From an uncultured Sulfitobacter sp. (GTDB taxonomy: Bacteria > Pseudomonadota > Alphaproteobacteria > Rhodobacterales > Rhodobacteraceae), in the NCBI GenBank assembly GCA_938003685.1, contig CALKXT010000153.1, forward strand, positions 1-42,263: a stretch of DNA of 42,263 nt, read 5' to 3'. How positions within the stretch are numbered: position 1 is the stretch's first letter; every line of letters starts with the position of its first letter. Both the position numbers and the translations under genes were made by a program. Positions 26,188 through 36,362 of this stretch are shown here, piece by piece. Below the pieces are notes generated by a model that was not told the DNA's origin, did not search any database, and saw only the letters and a list, made by a program, of their open reading frames with translations.

Positions 26188-26945
26188 GACTGTGTTCCAT
26201 ATCTACGCACTTGGCGTGCGCTCATCTGGGCTGTGTCCATGATCAAGCAAACATCCGTTGTGTTAAACGCATGATCAACAAAGGCCCCTTCACCGACGCA
26301 ACCGCCTAAACGCAGGTAGGCTTTGATCAAGCTGGGTATTTGCAGCATGGCTGCGCGCCTGTCTAAATGAGGTTCGTCTATTAAGTTAATGTTTTGAAAT
26401 GATTTATTTAATGCTCGTACACGTAGTTCTGGTGGCGCTAGATGACGGTGATGCAGCAGCGATAAAGGCTGTTTAAGTGTATCAATGTCGGTGCCATGAA
26501 AACTGGCAACGCCAAATAGGACTTCAATCTTATGATCGGCCACGTATCGCGCCAAAGCCATCCACAAATGATGCATCGCCATGCCGCCGCGATAGTCACG
26601 GTGTAAACATGACCGCCCCAATTCAAGCAGTCGGCGGCCTGACCTTAAAAGCGGGCCGAGGTCATATTCTGCTTCGGAATAATACCGCCCTGCTTGCGCG
26701 GCCTTATCGGATCGCAGAAGGCGATACACACCAACAACCTCACCGTTTCGGGTGTCGATTAACAAAAGATGATCGAAATAGGGGTCTAGATCATCCTGCT
26801 CAAGTTGTGCGGTATGATTTACCAATGGCCCGCCACCGCCCAATTCCGTGACAAATACCTGATAGCGCAGGTATTGGGCGGCACGAAGCTCCTCAGCTGT
26901 TTCTGCCAGCTTGACCTTGAAATGTCCCGCAACTGTTTGGTCCAT
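26184..26945 (-). CDS. olsB: Ornithine-acyl-ACP N-acyltransferase OlsB
   Basis: GNAT-fold acyltransferase of 253 residues, of the family once annotated as hemolysin-like, which attaches a 3-hydroxy fatty acid to ornithine to make lyso-ornithine lipid. Typical segments are AAQYLRYQVFVTELGGGGPLVN, DHLLLIDTRNGEVVGVYRLLRSD, LLELGRSCLHRDYRGGMAMHHLW and GCVGEGAFVDHAFNTTDVCLIMD. The start is uncertain: the ATG at 26945 has only a distant AGAGGG, and an in-frame GTG lies 51 bases upstream. It is the first gene of the pair with olsA. Ornithine lipids replace phospholipids under phosphate limitation in many alphaproteobacteria, but no Pho box is visible just upstream. Confidence 0.88.
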   Translation of the reverse strand: MDQTVAGHFKVKLAETAEELRAAQYLRYQVFVTELGGGGPLVNHTAQLEQDDLDPYFDHLLLIDTRNGEVVGVYRLLRSDKAAQAGRYYSEAEYDLGPLLRSGRRLLELGRSCLHRDYRGGMAMHHLWMALARYVADHKIEVLFGVASFHGTDIDTLKQPLSLLHHRHLAPPELRVRALNKSFQNINLIDEPHLDRRAAMLQIPSLIKAYLRLGGCVGEGAFVDHAFNTTDVCLIMDTAQMSARQVRRYGTQS

Positions 26946-27057
26946 TGGTCTTTTACGACCCTCTTTGGTGCCTGTTGTCGTCTGATAGGCAATCACGAGA
27001 TCAAGAGCAATGCTTGCAAAGCAGTCCTAAATCGAACACAAAACATGCATAGGTTGC

Positions 27058-27084
27058 GTTAATGAGTCGATCACCCGCATTAAC
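27058..27084. repeat. Inverted repeat GTTAATG...CATTAAC between olsB and the DUF3553 gene
   Basis: Seven-base arms (27058-27064 and 27078-27084) are separated by 13 bases, eight bases after the end of the DUF3553 gene and about 110 bases upstream of the olsB start. The GTTAA-type arms could be a regulator site for olsB or a weak hairpin ending the DUF3553 message. A GAGTC (GANTC methylation-type) site lies in the spacer. Confidence 0.3.
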
Positions 27085-27091
27085 TGAATAT

Positions 27092-27283
27092 TTACGATGA
27101 TCCGCCATCAAAAACGGGCATCAACCCAATTCGAAAGCTGTCGATGACCACTTTGCCCGCGTCCCGAAAATTCACCGTCACCTTACCACCAATGTTACTT
27201 TGCACCTGCCCAACGCCCCAGTCAGGGCAAGCGGGATGTTTGACCAGCATACCGGGTGTCAAAATGGCGTTCAGATCATCCAT
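27092..27283 (-). CDS. DUF3553 domain protein
   Basis: A 63-residue protein matching the short DUF3553 family, with ILTPGMLVKHPACPDWGVGQVQSNIGGKVTVNFRDAGKVVID. This is a compact beta-barrel-like (CarD/Tudor-like) arrangement. Function is unknown; related folds bind nucleic acid or RNA polymerase, which is only an analogy. The ATG at 27283 has AGGATG upstream and gives the usual family length; a GTG 36 bases earlier would overlap chpT. It is divergent from chpT with only 29 bases between the starts. Confidence 0.82.
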   Translation of the reverse strand: MDDLNAILTPGMLVKHPACPDWGVGQVQSNIGGKVTVNFRDAGKVVIDSFRIGLMPVFDGGSS

Positions 27284-27312
27284 GGTACATCCTGCGAGAA
27301 ATGGGGCATCAA

Positions 27313-27912
27313 ATGGCACAAAGTAATGTTAATTTGGCCACGCTGATCGGCAGCCGTATTTGCCATGATTTGATATCGCCTATTGGTGCAATCAACAATG
27401 GTCTAGAATTATTGTCGATGACACCGGATACGCCAACCGGGCCAGAAATGGATTTGATTGGTGAAAGTGTCGGAAATGCCAGCGCCCGCATCCGGTTTTT
27501 CCGCATCGCCTTTGGCGCAGCTGGTCATCAGATGGTTGGTCGCACCGAAATTACCTCAATCCTGCGTGATCTGTATGAAGGTAGCCGCCTAAATGTTGCT
27601 TGGATGCCTGAGGAACCCCAGCCGCGCGCAGCCGTCAGGTTGTCGTTTTTGGCCATCTTATGCCTTGAAACTGCCATGCCCTATGGTGGACGCGTTGAGG
27701 TGTCCGAGACCGATGGCAATTGGGCGCTGACGGGTGCGGCGGACAAATTGAATGTCGACGCGGCCCTTTGGTCGTTCTTGGTCAATCAACAAAGCGAGAC
27801 CTCTTTGCAGCCCTCAAATGTGCAGTTTGCGCTCTTGCCGAGGGCAGCGGTCGATGATGGCAGGCGCATCACATCACAATCGGATGACACAACTATCACC
27901 ATCAATTTTTGA
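27313..27912 (+). CDS. chpT: Histidine phosphotransferase ChpT
   Basis: Cytoplasmic phosphotransfer protein that passes phosphate from CckA to CtrA and CpdR in alphaproteobacteria; in Rhodobacterales this relay controls motility and gene transfer agents. In 199 residues the N-terminal helical hairpin carries the phosphorylatable His in SRICHDLISPIGAINNGLELL (H18), and the degenerate kinase-like C-terminal domain follows from about residue 80 without ATP-binding glycines, as expected for ChpT. The start at 27313 is uncertain: an in-frame ATG lies 12 bases earlier. It is divergent from the DUF3553 gene and ends two bases before the proA stop. Confidence 0.88.
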   Translation: MAQSNVNLATLIGSRICHDLISPIGAINNGLELLSMTPDTPTGPEMDLIGESVGNASARIRFFRIAFGAAGHQMVGRTEITSILRDLYEGSRLNVAWMPEEPQPRAAVRLSFLAILCLETAMPYGGRVEVSETDGNWALTGAADKLNVDAALWSFLVNQQSETSLQPSNVQFALLPRAAVDDGRRITSQSDDTTITINF

Positions 27913-27914
27913 CG

Positions 27915-29180
27915 TTAAGCGCGTACAGTGCCGTCGCCCGTCACCAGATACTTAAAACTGGTAAGTTGTGTAGCACCAACCGGGCCGCGTGCATGCATCT
28001 TGCCCGTTGCGATGCCAATCTCTGCACCCATCCCAAATTCACCACCATCAGCAAATTGGGTAGAGGCATTATGTATCAAAATGGCGCTATCAAGTTGGTT
28101 CATAAATTGCTGCACGGTGTCGGCGTCTTCGGTCAAAATACAATCTGTGTGGTTTGACCCATAGGTGCGGATATGCGCGATCGCATCATCGACATTTGCA
28201 ACGGTCTTGGCGGCGATAATCATGTCCAAGTATTCGCGGCCCCAATCGTCACCTTGCGCAGGTGTTGTGCCCGGGATGTTCCCAAGCGCCTGATTAACAC
28301 GGACCTCGACACCTGCATCAATCAACGCACGGATCACACCCTGCCCAATGGTCTTGGCAATTTTTTCATGGATCAGCAGGCATTCTGCGGCACCACAAAT
28401 GCCAGTACGGCGCGTTTTGGCATTCAGCACGACCTTTAGGGCTTTTTCTGGGTCCACGTGTTCATCAATGTAGATGTGTACAATGCCTTCAAGGTGGGCA
28501 AACACAGGGACGCGGGCCTCGCGTTGGACCAATCCAACCAAACCTTTACCACCACGCGGTACAATCACATCAATCGTATCTGTCATGGTTAGCATTTCAC
28601 TGACGGCTGCCCGGTCGCGGGTCGGCACCAATTGCACGGCATCCTCTGGTAGATTTGCGTCACGCAAACCTGTTGCGAAACATGCATGGATCGCGCTGGA
28701 TGAATTAAACCCTTCAGATCCACCACGCAAAATAACAGCATTTCCTGCCTTGAGGCACAGCGCGCCAGCATCTGCCGTAACATTGGGGCGCGATTCATAG
28801 ATGACGCCGATCACACCCAACGGCGTGCGCACCCGTTTGATGTGCAATCCAGAGGGCTGATCCCATTCGGCAATGACTTCACCAACGGGATCGGGTTGTT
28901 CGGCAACTGAACGCAGCCCGTCGACCATGCCTTGAATGCGGGCCTCATCCAACATCAGACGATCCATCATCGCGTCTGACAGCCCCTTTTCACGGCCATA
29001 TTCGAGATCCTTGGCATTGGCTGCTATAATATCCGCGCGGGTGTTCCATACGGCCTCAGCTACACCAATCAAAGCGGCATGTTTGCGTTCGGCGCTGGCG
29101 CTGGCCAATACCGCCGCTGCAGCTTTCGCGCGACACCCAATGTCTGCCATCAATTCAGGAATGTTATCTATATTTTCCAT
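27915..29180 (-). CDS. proA: Gamma-glutamyl phosphate reductase
   Basis: Second enzyme of proline biosynthesis: NADPH-dependent reduction of glutamyl 5-phosphate to the semialdehyde. The 421 residues form an aldehyde-dehydrogenase-like fold with [55 protein letters not shown], and the catalytic cysteine region [12 protein letters not shown]. Length is normal. It is the last gene of the obg-proB-proA run, 17 bases after proB. Confidence 0.97.
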   Translation of the reverse strand: MENIDNIPELMADIGCRAKAAAAVLASASAERKHAALIGVAEAVWNTRADIIAANAKDLEYGREKGLSDAMMDRLMLDEARIQGMVDGLRSVAEQPDPVGEVIAEWDQPSGLHIKRVRTPLGVIGVIYESRPNVTADAGALCLKAGNAVILRGGSEGFNSSSAIHACFATGLRDANLPEDAVQLVPTRDRAAVSEMLTMTDTIDVIVPRGGKGLVGLVQREARVPVFAHLEGIVHIYIDEHVDPEKALKVVLNAKTRRTGICGAAECLLIHEKIAKTIGQGVIRALIDAGVEVRVNQALGNIPGTTPAQGDDWGREYLDMIIAAKTVANVDDAIAHIRTYGSNHTDCILTEDADTVQQFMNQLDSAILIHNASTQFADGGEFGMGAEIGIATGKMHARGPVGATQLTSFKYLVTGDGTVRA

Positions 29181-29197
29181 AATCTTATCCCGCTACC

Positions 29198-31353
<2,156 letters not shown>

Positions 31354-31896
31354 CTAAAGCTTGCGGCTATAGGTCCATGTGGGTACGGCAGCATCGCGTG
31401 CCAGACAATAGGTTTCCGCGTCACCCAGATAGACAAATCCGGCATTGGTCAACACCTTAGCTGAAGCTGGGTTGTCATGGTAAACAGCAGCGAACATCGC
31501 CGCATTGCCAAGCGGGTTTGATGTGACAAGGGCCTGAACGGCATCGGATGCCAAATGGGTGTTCCAAAATGCGGGTGCCACCCAATAACCAACCTCAGAT
31601 TGGTTGCGATCAAGGCGTGACAGTGAAATCAACCCCATCACTTCTGCCCCACCAGATTTCAACCCATCCATAACCCAGACGTCTTCGTCGCGCGGCTCAG
31701 ACATTGCACGTGTAATGAATGCATCAATCGTACCGGGTGGCAAAGGATGTGGAATCGTCGGCGTTGTCATTGCCACACGCGCATCCCCTGCGTACATCTC
31801 GATCAGGCCCAGATCAGAGCGCCGTAGAGGGCGCAGATCAAAGCGTTCGGTTTCAATGACCGATTGGTTTACAATAGGTTGTATTTCCATTGTCAT
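31354..31896 (-). CDS. GNAT-family N-acetyltransferase
   Basis: A 180-residue acetyltransferase of the RimJ/RimL-like branch: ETERFDLRPLRRSDLGLIEMYAGD at the N-terminus, EVGYWVAPAFWNTHLASDAVQALV as acetyl-CoA site, and NPASAKVLTNAGFVYLGD near the C-terminus. The substrate is unknown. The ATG at 31896 has an excellent GGAGGAGG site and overlaps the stop of the LysE-type gene (ATGA). It ends 27 bases before obg. Confidence 0.88.
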   Translation of the reverse strand: MTMEIQPIVNQSVIETERFDLRPLRRSDLGLIEMYAGDARVAMTTPTIPHPLPPGTIDAFITRAMSEPRDEDVWVMDGLKSGGAEVMGLISLSRLDRNQSEVGYWVAPAFWNTHLASDAVQALVTSNPLGNAAMFAAVYHDNPASAKVLTNAGFVYLGDAETYCLARDAAVPTWTYSRKL

Positions 31897-32522
31897 GTTC
31901 CTCCTCCGAACATGGGTGTTCCTGTTTGTCCTGCAAACAAGACGAAAAGAACTGACAACACTGTAAGTGCCGCCAATGTCCACATTAAGTATGGTTCGCC
32001 GCGCGTTCCTGCAACGGTTCTTGCAATTCGATCACCTGCAAGTGTCCACATGGGGTGCAAAATGACCTGACAGGCCAGCAGTACCGCAGCAATTGTTGCT
32101 GTTGCTGCAAGGCTTGACGTACCGGGCCCCACAAAGGCGGTAAATCCGCCGACAATCATGGCCCATGCTTTGGGGTTTAGCGGATGAACGATCAATCCAG
32201 CGGCAAAACCGGGGGCCGCATCAGTGCTGCGTCCCTGCCCCAAGCGTAGATTTGCGACCTTCCATGCCAGCCATATTATATAGGCCGCTGAGATATATTT
32301 GAGCATCTCAAACACCCATGGCGCACGGGCACTTAGTTCCATCAGGCCAAAACCAACAGGCCAGATGATCAATTGTTTGCCCAATGCGACACCCGCCACA
32401 AACGGAAGTGCCGCGCGAAAGCCAAATCGCGCGCCTGTTGCCAGCAGAGCCATGTTCGCAGGACCGGGTGTGCCAACCTGTGAGGCGGCAAAGATGGCGA
32501 AAGACGCGACTGCTATACTCAT
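31893..32522 (-). CDS. LysE-family amino acid exporter
   Basis: A 209-residue inner-membrane protein with about six hydrophobic helices, of the LysE/RhtB superfamily that exports amino acids and related metabolites. The family signature SQVGTPGPANMALLATGARFGFRAALPFVAGVALG is at about 12-46, and LNPKAWAMIVGGFTAF lies in the middle. Substrate is unknown. The ATG at 32522 overlaps the stop of the upstream acetyltransferase (ATGA), and its own stop overlaps the next acetyltransferase. The three genes are coupled. Confidence 0.9.
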   Translation of the reverse strand: MSIAVASFAIFAASQVGTPGPANMALLATGARFGFRAALPFVAGVALGKQLIIWPVGFGLMELSARAPWVFEMLKYISAAYIIWLAWKVANLRLGQGRSTDAAPGFAAGLIVHPLNPKAWAMIVGGFTAFVGPGTSSLAATATIAAVLLACQVILHPMWTLAGDRIARTVAGTRGEPYLMWTLAALTVLSVLFVLFAGQTGTPMFGGGT

Positions 32523-33076
32523 TGTCCAGCCTTCCATTCAGGTGCCAACAGACCCATCATCACATCGTCATGCCATTTGCCATCGACGCGCGCGGACTGC
32601 CGCTCGCGGCCTTCGATCTGGAAGCCAGCCTTTTCATAGACCGCAATTGCGCGGGTATTATATGACAGTACCCGCAGCGATAACCGGTGCAGACCCAAAT
32701 CACCGTCAAAGACTTCGCCAAGCAGCAGGTGCAAAGCCCGCGTGCCATAGCCCTGCTCCAAGTCATCCGCTCGCAAAAGACCCATGGCCAGTTTGGCGCT
32801 TTTGTCTTTTTTGGAATAGCTGTGCAGAAATATGACGCCGCTCAGCACATCATCAATATCGATGAACCATGAAAGTCGGCTGTTCATATGAAAAGCCACC
32901 CAAGATTCAGCATGAGATTGGGTCACGGGTTCCACTGTATCCGCAGACATGGCGTACATGTGCTGTATTTCCGCATGGTTGCCCGCTGCGATCCGCGCGT
33001 CCACATCTTCTTGGCGCGCTTGGCGCAAACACACGTTCCCATCAGTGAGGGTCGGACGGATGTACGTATCTGACAT
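32519..33076 (-). CDS. GNAT-family N-acetyltransferase
   Basis: A 185-residue acetyltransferase of the RimJ/SpeG-like branch (TDGNVCLRQARQEDVDARI at the start, GLLRADDLEQGYGTRALHLLLGEVF as acetyl-CoA loop, and NTRAIAVYEKAGFQIEGRER). The substrate is unknown. The ATG at 33076 has AAAGGAG upstream. It is the first gene after the terminator that closes rplU-rpmA, and it overlaps the LysE-type gene. It shares only general GNAT features with the acetyltransferase on the other side of the exporter. Confidence 0.88.
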   Translation of the reverse strand: MSDTYIRPTLTDGNVCLRQARQEDVDARIAAGNHAEIQHMYAMSADTVEPVTQSHAESWVAFHMNSRLSWFIDIDDVLSGVIFLHSYSKKDKSAKLAMGLLRADDLEQGYGTRALHLLLGEVFDGDLGLHRLSLRVLSYNTRAIAVYEKAGFQIEGRERQSARVDGKWHDDVMMGLLAPEWKAGQ

Positions 33077-33111
33077 GTGACCACTCCTTTCTGGATGGGG
33101 TGCGTAAATAG

Positions 33112-33145
33112 AAAAAGGGACCGGCGTTTCCACCGATCCCTAAAT
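33112..33145 (-). terminator. Strong intrinsic terminator after rpmA
   Basis: On the minus strand GGGATCGGTG pairs with CGCCGGTCCC over 10 bp (two G-T pairs), closed by a GAAA tetraloop and followed by five T (A5 at 33112-33116 on the plus strand). It lies about 28 bases after the rpmA stop and separates the ribosomal protein genes from the acetyltransferase-exporter genes. A shorter T-run on the other side could make it work in reverse. Confidence 0.92.
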
Positions 33146-33167
33146 TTTTCAACCGTACGGGTCGGGC

Positions 33168-33437
33168 TTATTCAGCGGCCTCCGCCATCGGGAGAACTGA
33201 AATAAATGTGCGATTTTTCAAGCCTTTGTGGAATTGGACATTGCCATCCACAACAGCAAAGATTGTGTGGTCTTTGCCCATGCCTACGCCTTCGCCTGGC
33301 CAAAACTTTGTGCCGCGCTGACGAACAACGATGTTACCGGGAATGACGGCTTCGCCGCCATACTTTTTCACGCCGAGGCGACGACCAGCTGAGTCGCGAC
33401 CGTTCCGGGATGAACCACCTGCTTTTTTATGTGCCAT
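33168..33437 (-). CDS. rpmA: Large ribosomal subunit protein bL27
   Basis: Ribosomal protein L27, 89 residues, whose N-terminus reaches the peptidyl transferase centre. The start [24 protein letters not shown] is standard; no cleavable extension as in Firmicutes is present. [25 protein letters not shown] is also typical. It is 27 bases downstream of rplU in the same operon. Confidence 0.98.
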   Translation of the reverse strand: MAHKKAGGSSRNGRDSAGRRLGVKKYGGEAVIPGNIVVRQRGTKFWPGEGVGMGKDHTIFAVVDGNVQFHKGLKNRTFISVLPMAEAAE

Positions 33438-33464
33438 TTGGAAATCTCCTGAAAGTTCGAGGCC

Positions 33465-34178
33465 TTAGCCTTTAGCCAATTCTTTAGCCTGTGCGATCCA
33501 GTCTTCACGACCGACACGACCTTTGAATGACAGTTTCTCTTCAATCGCTTCAACGTCTGCGTCTGTCCACGCTGCAACTTGTGCAAATGTGGTTACGCCT
33601 TCGCCGTGCAATTTCTTAACGATAACCGGACCTACACCAGAAATCTCGCTCAGATCATCGCCGTCTTTGTCAGCCTTCTTGGCCTTAGGTGCGGCTTTCT
33701 CTGCTTTTGGCTCGGCTTTTTTGGCTTCAGCCTTCTTAGGCGCTGCCTTTTTAGCTTTTGCTGGCTTTGCTGCTGCATCGTCAGATTTGCCAGTGATTGC
33801 CGCGATTGCGGATGCACTTACAGAACCTGTACCGATGGCTGCTGCAACGCCGGATTTACCAGCGCCGGATGCCAAGATGTCTGTGATCTTAACCAAAGTC
33901 AGCTTTTGACGGTGACCTTTGGTACGCTTAGAGCTGTGCTTACGACGGCGCTTAACAAAGTTAATAACCTTGTCGCCTTTGATCTGGTCAACGACTTCGG
34001 CTTGAACGCCTGCGTCTTCGATCAGAGGGGCACCAACTGATGGCGTGTCGCCACCCAGCATCAGTACTTCGTTGAATTGGACTTTTTCGCCGGCACTTGC
34101 CGCAATACGTTCAACCCGGAGCATATCGCCCGAGGCTACTTTATATTGCTTACCGCCAGTCTTGATGACCGCAAACAT
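33465..34178 (-). CDS. rplU: Large ribosomal subunit protein bL21 with C-terminal helix-hairpin-helix extension
   Basis: Ribosomal protein L21 occupies about residues 1-105 ([20 protein letters not shown]..., [28 protein letters not shown]). A typical L21 has about 103 residues, but this one has 237. After a roughly 40-residue Ala/Lys/Pro-rich linker (about 130-170) comes a compact domain, [40 protein letters not shown], resembling the helix-hairpin-helix domain seen in many alphaproteobacterial proteins. The reading frame is continuous, so this is a true fusion, and I believe related Rhodobacterales have it too. The role of the tail is unknown; nucleic acid binding is plausible. Confidence 0.95.
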   Translation of the reverse strand: MFAVIKTGGKQYKVASGDMLRVERIAASAGEKVQFNEVLMLGGDTPSVGAPLIEDAGVQAEVVDQIKGDKVINFVKRRRKHSSKRTKGHRQKLTLVKITDILASGAGKSGVAAAIGTGSVSASAIAAITGKSDDAAAKPAKAKKAAPKKAEAKKAEPKAEKAAPKAKKADKDGDDLSEISGVGPVIVKKLHGEGVTTFAQVAAWTDADVEAIEEKLSFKGRVGREDWIAQAKELAKG

Positions 34179-34287
34179 GCGTCTTCCTTCACTTACTTCC
34201 GCGTTCTGTGGTCCCCGCTATGGGTGTTTTTGGACAGGTCCGTTTGACCGTATCCACCTCGAACAGCGCGCCCTTGTGGGCGTCATT

Positions 34288-34324
34288 AAAAAAACATCCC
34301 AAAAACGGATGAACCGCAGGGATG
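34288..34324 (-). terminator. Terminator-like hairpin in the rplU leader (possible attenuator)
   Basis: On the minus strand CATCCC (34324-34319) pairs with GGGATG (34300-34295), followed by seven T (A7 at 34288-34294 on the plus strand). It lies about 110 bases upstream of the rplU start with no minus-strand gene just before it, so it could attenuate rplU rather than end another transcript. A second small hairpin, CGCCC-ACAA-GGGCG on the minus strand (34269-34282), follows. The rest of the 328 bases between rplU and the Hint gene shows nothing else recognisable. Confidence 0.45.
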
Positions 34325-34328
34325 CGGG

Positions 34329-34357
34329 CTTATCAGTCGATCAGGCGTTTAAGTCAA
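34329..34357 (-). promoter_or_regulatory. Possible promoter of rplU-rpmA
   Basis: On the minus strand TTGACT (34357-34352) and GATAAG (34334-34329) are 17 bases apart, five and four matches to the -35 and -10 consensus. Transcription would begin near 34322, at the edge of the terminator-like hairpin. Confidence 0.45.
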
Positions 34358-34506
34358 GTAGGTTTCCACAAACCGAAGATACCGGTGAGTAGAGGATCAC
34401 TCTGCCTGCGCGCTAACCCAGCGACACCCGATATAATGCCACGCTGTTGCCTCACTCAAGTCAGAATTCGACACCACCTAGAGTTGGTAAACAGCGAGTT
34501 AACCAT

Positions 34507-35535
34507 ATGCCTCTTTATACCCTAGGATATGTCTATCAAATATCTGACTTTGACACCAGCGGCAGCAATATTGCGCCGCCGAACGAAAGAGGGGCGCAAG
34601 CCCAAGGGACACCGCCGTTTGATATCACGCTAAATGCCGGGGCAACGCCTCTGCGCGCTGTGATTGACGATGATGATCCCAACTTTAACGAAACCACGGG
34701 CAGTGATGCATCCCAACCTTTGGCCGAAGCGATCACCATAGACGGCATCACCTACCCGGCAGGCAGCCACGTGGTGGTCAACTATGTTCTGACCGACGAT
34801 AACGGGTTTGAAGGATTTTCGATCACCATTGGTGACGTGAACAGCGGCAACAACACAACAACCGCCTTTATCACCAACCAACCGATGGTGCCGGGCCAGA
34901 CCTATACGTTCACATCTGAAGGCAACATTGGCGGCAACGCAGGCGCGCGGCCCTATTCAGAGTTTGCGTGTTTCACGGCGGGTACTTTTGTAGATACACC
35001 CGATGGACCCCGCAAGATTGACACGTTGATCCCCGGTGATCTGGTTTCAACTTTGGAAAACGGTCCACAGCCTGTGCGTTGGGTCGGCAAACGTACAATG
35101 CCGGGGATTTCGAAGATGGCCCCCATCACCATTCAGGCTGGTACGTTGGGCGCGCACCATGATCTGCGGGTATCGCCAAACCACCGTATGCTTGTCGATG
35201 ATGCACTGGCGCAACTGTTAACCGGCTTTGATGGTGTGTTGGTTGCCGCGAAACATTTGGTAAATGACAGCAACATCCGGCGCGAAGAATGTGGGTTTGT
35301 CACCTATGTGCATCTTATGTTTGACCAACACGAAATCATCACCACCCAAGGATGCCGCAGTGAAAGCTATTTCTATGATCCCGCATCCCAGAATGGGTTG
35401 AACAGCGAACAGGCCCAAGAATTAAGCATCTTGTTCCCTGATCTCACTGCACAGGCCACACAAGATTTGCGGCTGTGCTATCCTGAGGCCAAACAATATG
35501 AGGCATCTGTGATGGCCCGTGCAATGGCGGCCTGA
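34507..35535 (+). CDS. Stand-alone Hint (Hedgehog/intein) domain protein
   Basis: A 342-residue protein. Residues 1-150 are an acidic, Asn/Thr-rich beta-type region without a signal peptide. A Hint_2 domain starts at C155 in EFACFTAGTFVDTPDGPRKIDTLIPGD and includes LRVSPNHRMLV (the block with conserved His) and DQHEIITTQGCRSESY. Hint domains cut the peptide bond before their first Cys; in Rhodobacterales they are found in large secreted RTX-like proteins. Here the domain is on a small protein. Lack of a signal peptide plus RTX neighbours hints at type I secretion, but no RTX repeats are present. The ATG at 34507 has only a weak ribosome-binding site. Confidence 0.82.
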   Translation: MPLYTLGYVYQISDFDTSGSNIAPPNERGAQAQGTPPFDITLNAGATPLRAVIDDDDPNFNETTGSDASQPLAEAITIDGITYPAGSHVVVNYVLTDDNGFEGFSITIGDVNSGNNTTTAFITNQPMVPGQTYTFTSEGNIGGNAGARPYSEFACFTAGTFVDTPDGPRKIDTLIPGDLVSTLENGPQPVRWVGKRTMPGISKMAPITIQAGTLGAHHDLRVSPNHRMLVDDALAQLLTGFDGVLVAAKHLVNDSNIRREECGFVTYVHLMFDQHEIITTQGCRSESYFYDPASQNGLNSEQAQELSILFPDLTAQATQDLRLCYPEAKQYEASVMARAMAA

Positions 35536-35538
35536 ACC

Positions 35539-36360
35539 TCAGAGTTCTTCGGCTGTCATGTTCAATGCGACGGCGCGGCCCAAAGCATATGAAATATCCT
35601 CATAGGCAGTGCCAAAGCCATCAAATAGCGCCCGGTTCAACGCTTGGCCGGCAGGGGTCTGGGCAAAGGTTAAATAGCTTTGCAATTCATCGTCATTCAG
35701 TGGATGATAGGCCAGCAACATATAGCCATATAGCCACGACACAGTGTCATCGGTGATTTCATCAATATCACCCGCGACATCTTGTAAAATCTCATCATCA
35801 GTCATTTTGATGGCATCACCATCGGCCAGACCACGCAAGAATTGATAGTTGGAATTCATCGCAGAGGTGACGTTGCGGTTGATCATATCACCGCTTTCAA
35901 CAAGCTGTTTGATCGTTGCCAATCGCGCATCTTGGGTTCCGTCCAGCGCTGAATACCGCGCCCGCGCTGCTTCTTCGACATCTGGATCGACAATCGCAGC
36001 ACGTGCAGAATTTTCTAAACTGACAATCTTGGTGCCCAGATCAGAGGCATAGAACTGAATTGTTGCCTCTAATTCGTCCTCTAACTCTGGGCCTTGCAGC
36101 TCGACCTCAAGGGCACCGCGCACAGCTTCAACCAAACGCTCGGCACCGTAAATCGCACTGACCTGTATATGCCACCCCGCCCCACCCCTGCCATCCAGCA
36201 TTTCGGCGTCCAATTCATCTGCTTGGGTTAGCCCTTCATCGCGCAAAATCTGTGCCGCTTCGGACAGCCTCAGCACATCCACCAAGACCGTCATACGCGC
36301 GTCAGCAAAGGCCGGTGCCGCAAGCAAGGCCAGAAGTGGCCACATCATCAAAGCACGCAT
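35539..36360 (-). CDS. DUF2059-type exported protein (paralogue 1)
   Basis: A 273-residue protein with a signal peptide (MRALMMWPLLALLAAPAFA). The helical mature part has the DUF2059 pattern twice: IQFYASDLGTKIVSLENSAR in the first half and DELQSYLTFAQTPAGQALNRALFDGF near the end. Function is unknown. A GTG six bases upstream overlaps the preceding stop (GTGA) and may be the true start. It follows a paralogue with the same layout and the same first residues (MRAL), so the pair arose by tandem duplication. It is convergent with the Hint gene, three bases apart. Confidence 0.78.
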   Translation of the reverse strand: MRALMMWPLLALLAAPAFADARMTVLVDVLRLSEAAQILRDEGLTQADELDAEMLDGRGGAGWHIQVSAIYGAERLVEAVRGALEVELQGPELEDELEATIQFYASDLGTKIVSLENSARAAIVDPDVEEAARARYSALDGTQDARLATIKQLVESGDMINRNVTSAMNSNYQFLRGLADGDAIKMTDDEILQDVAGDIDEITDDTVSWLYGYMLLAYHPLNDDELQSYLTFAQTPAGQALNRALFDGFGTAYEDISYALGRAVALNMTAEEL

Positions 36361-36362
36361 GC

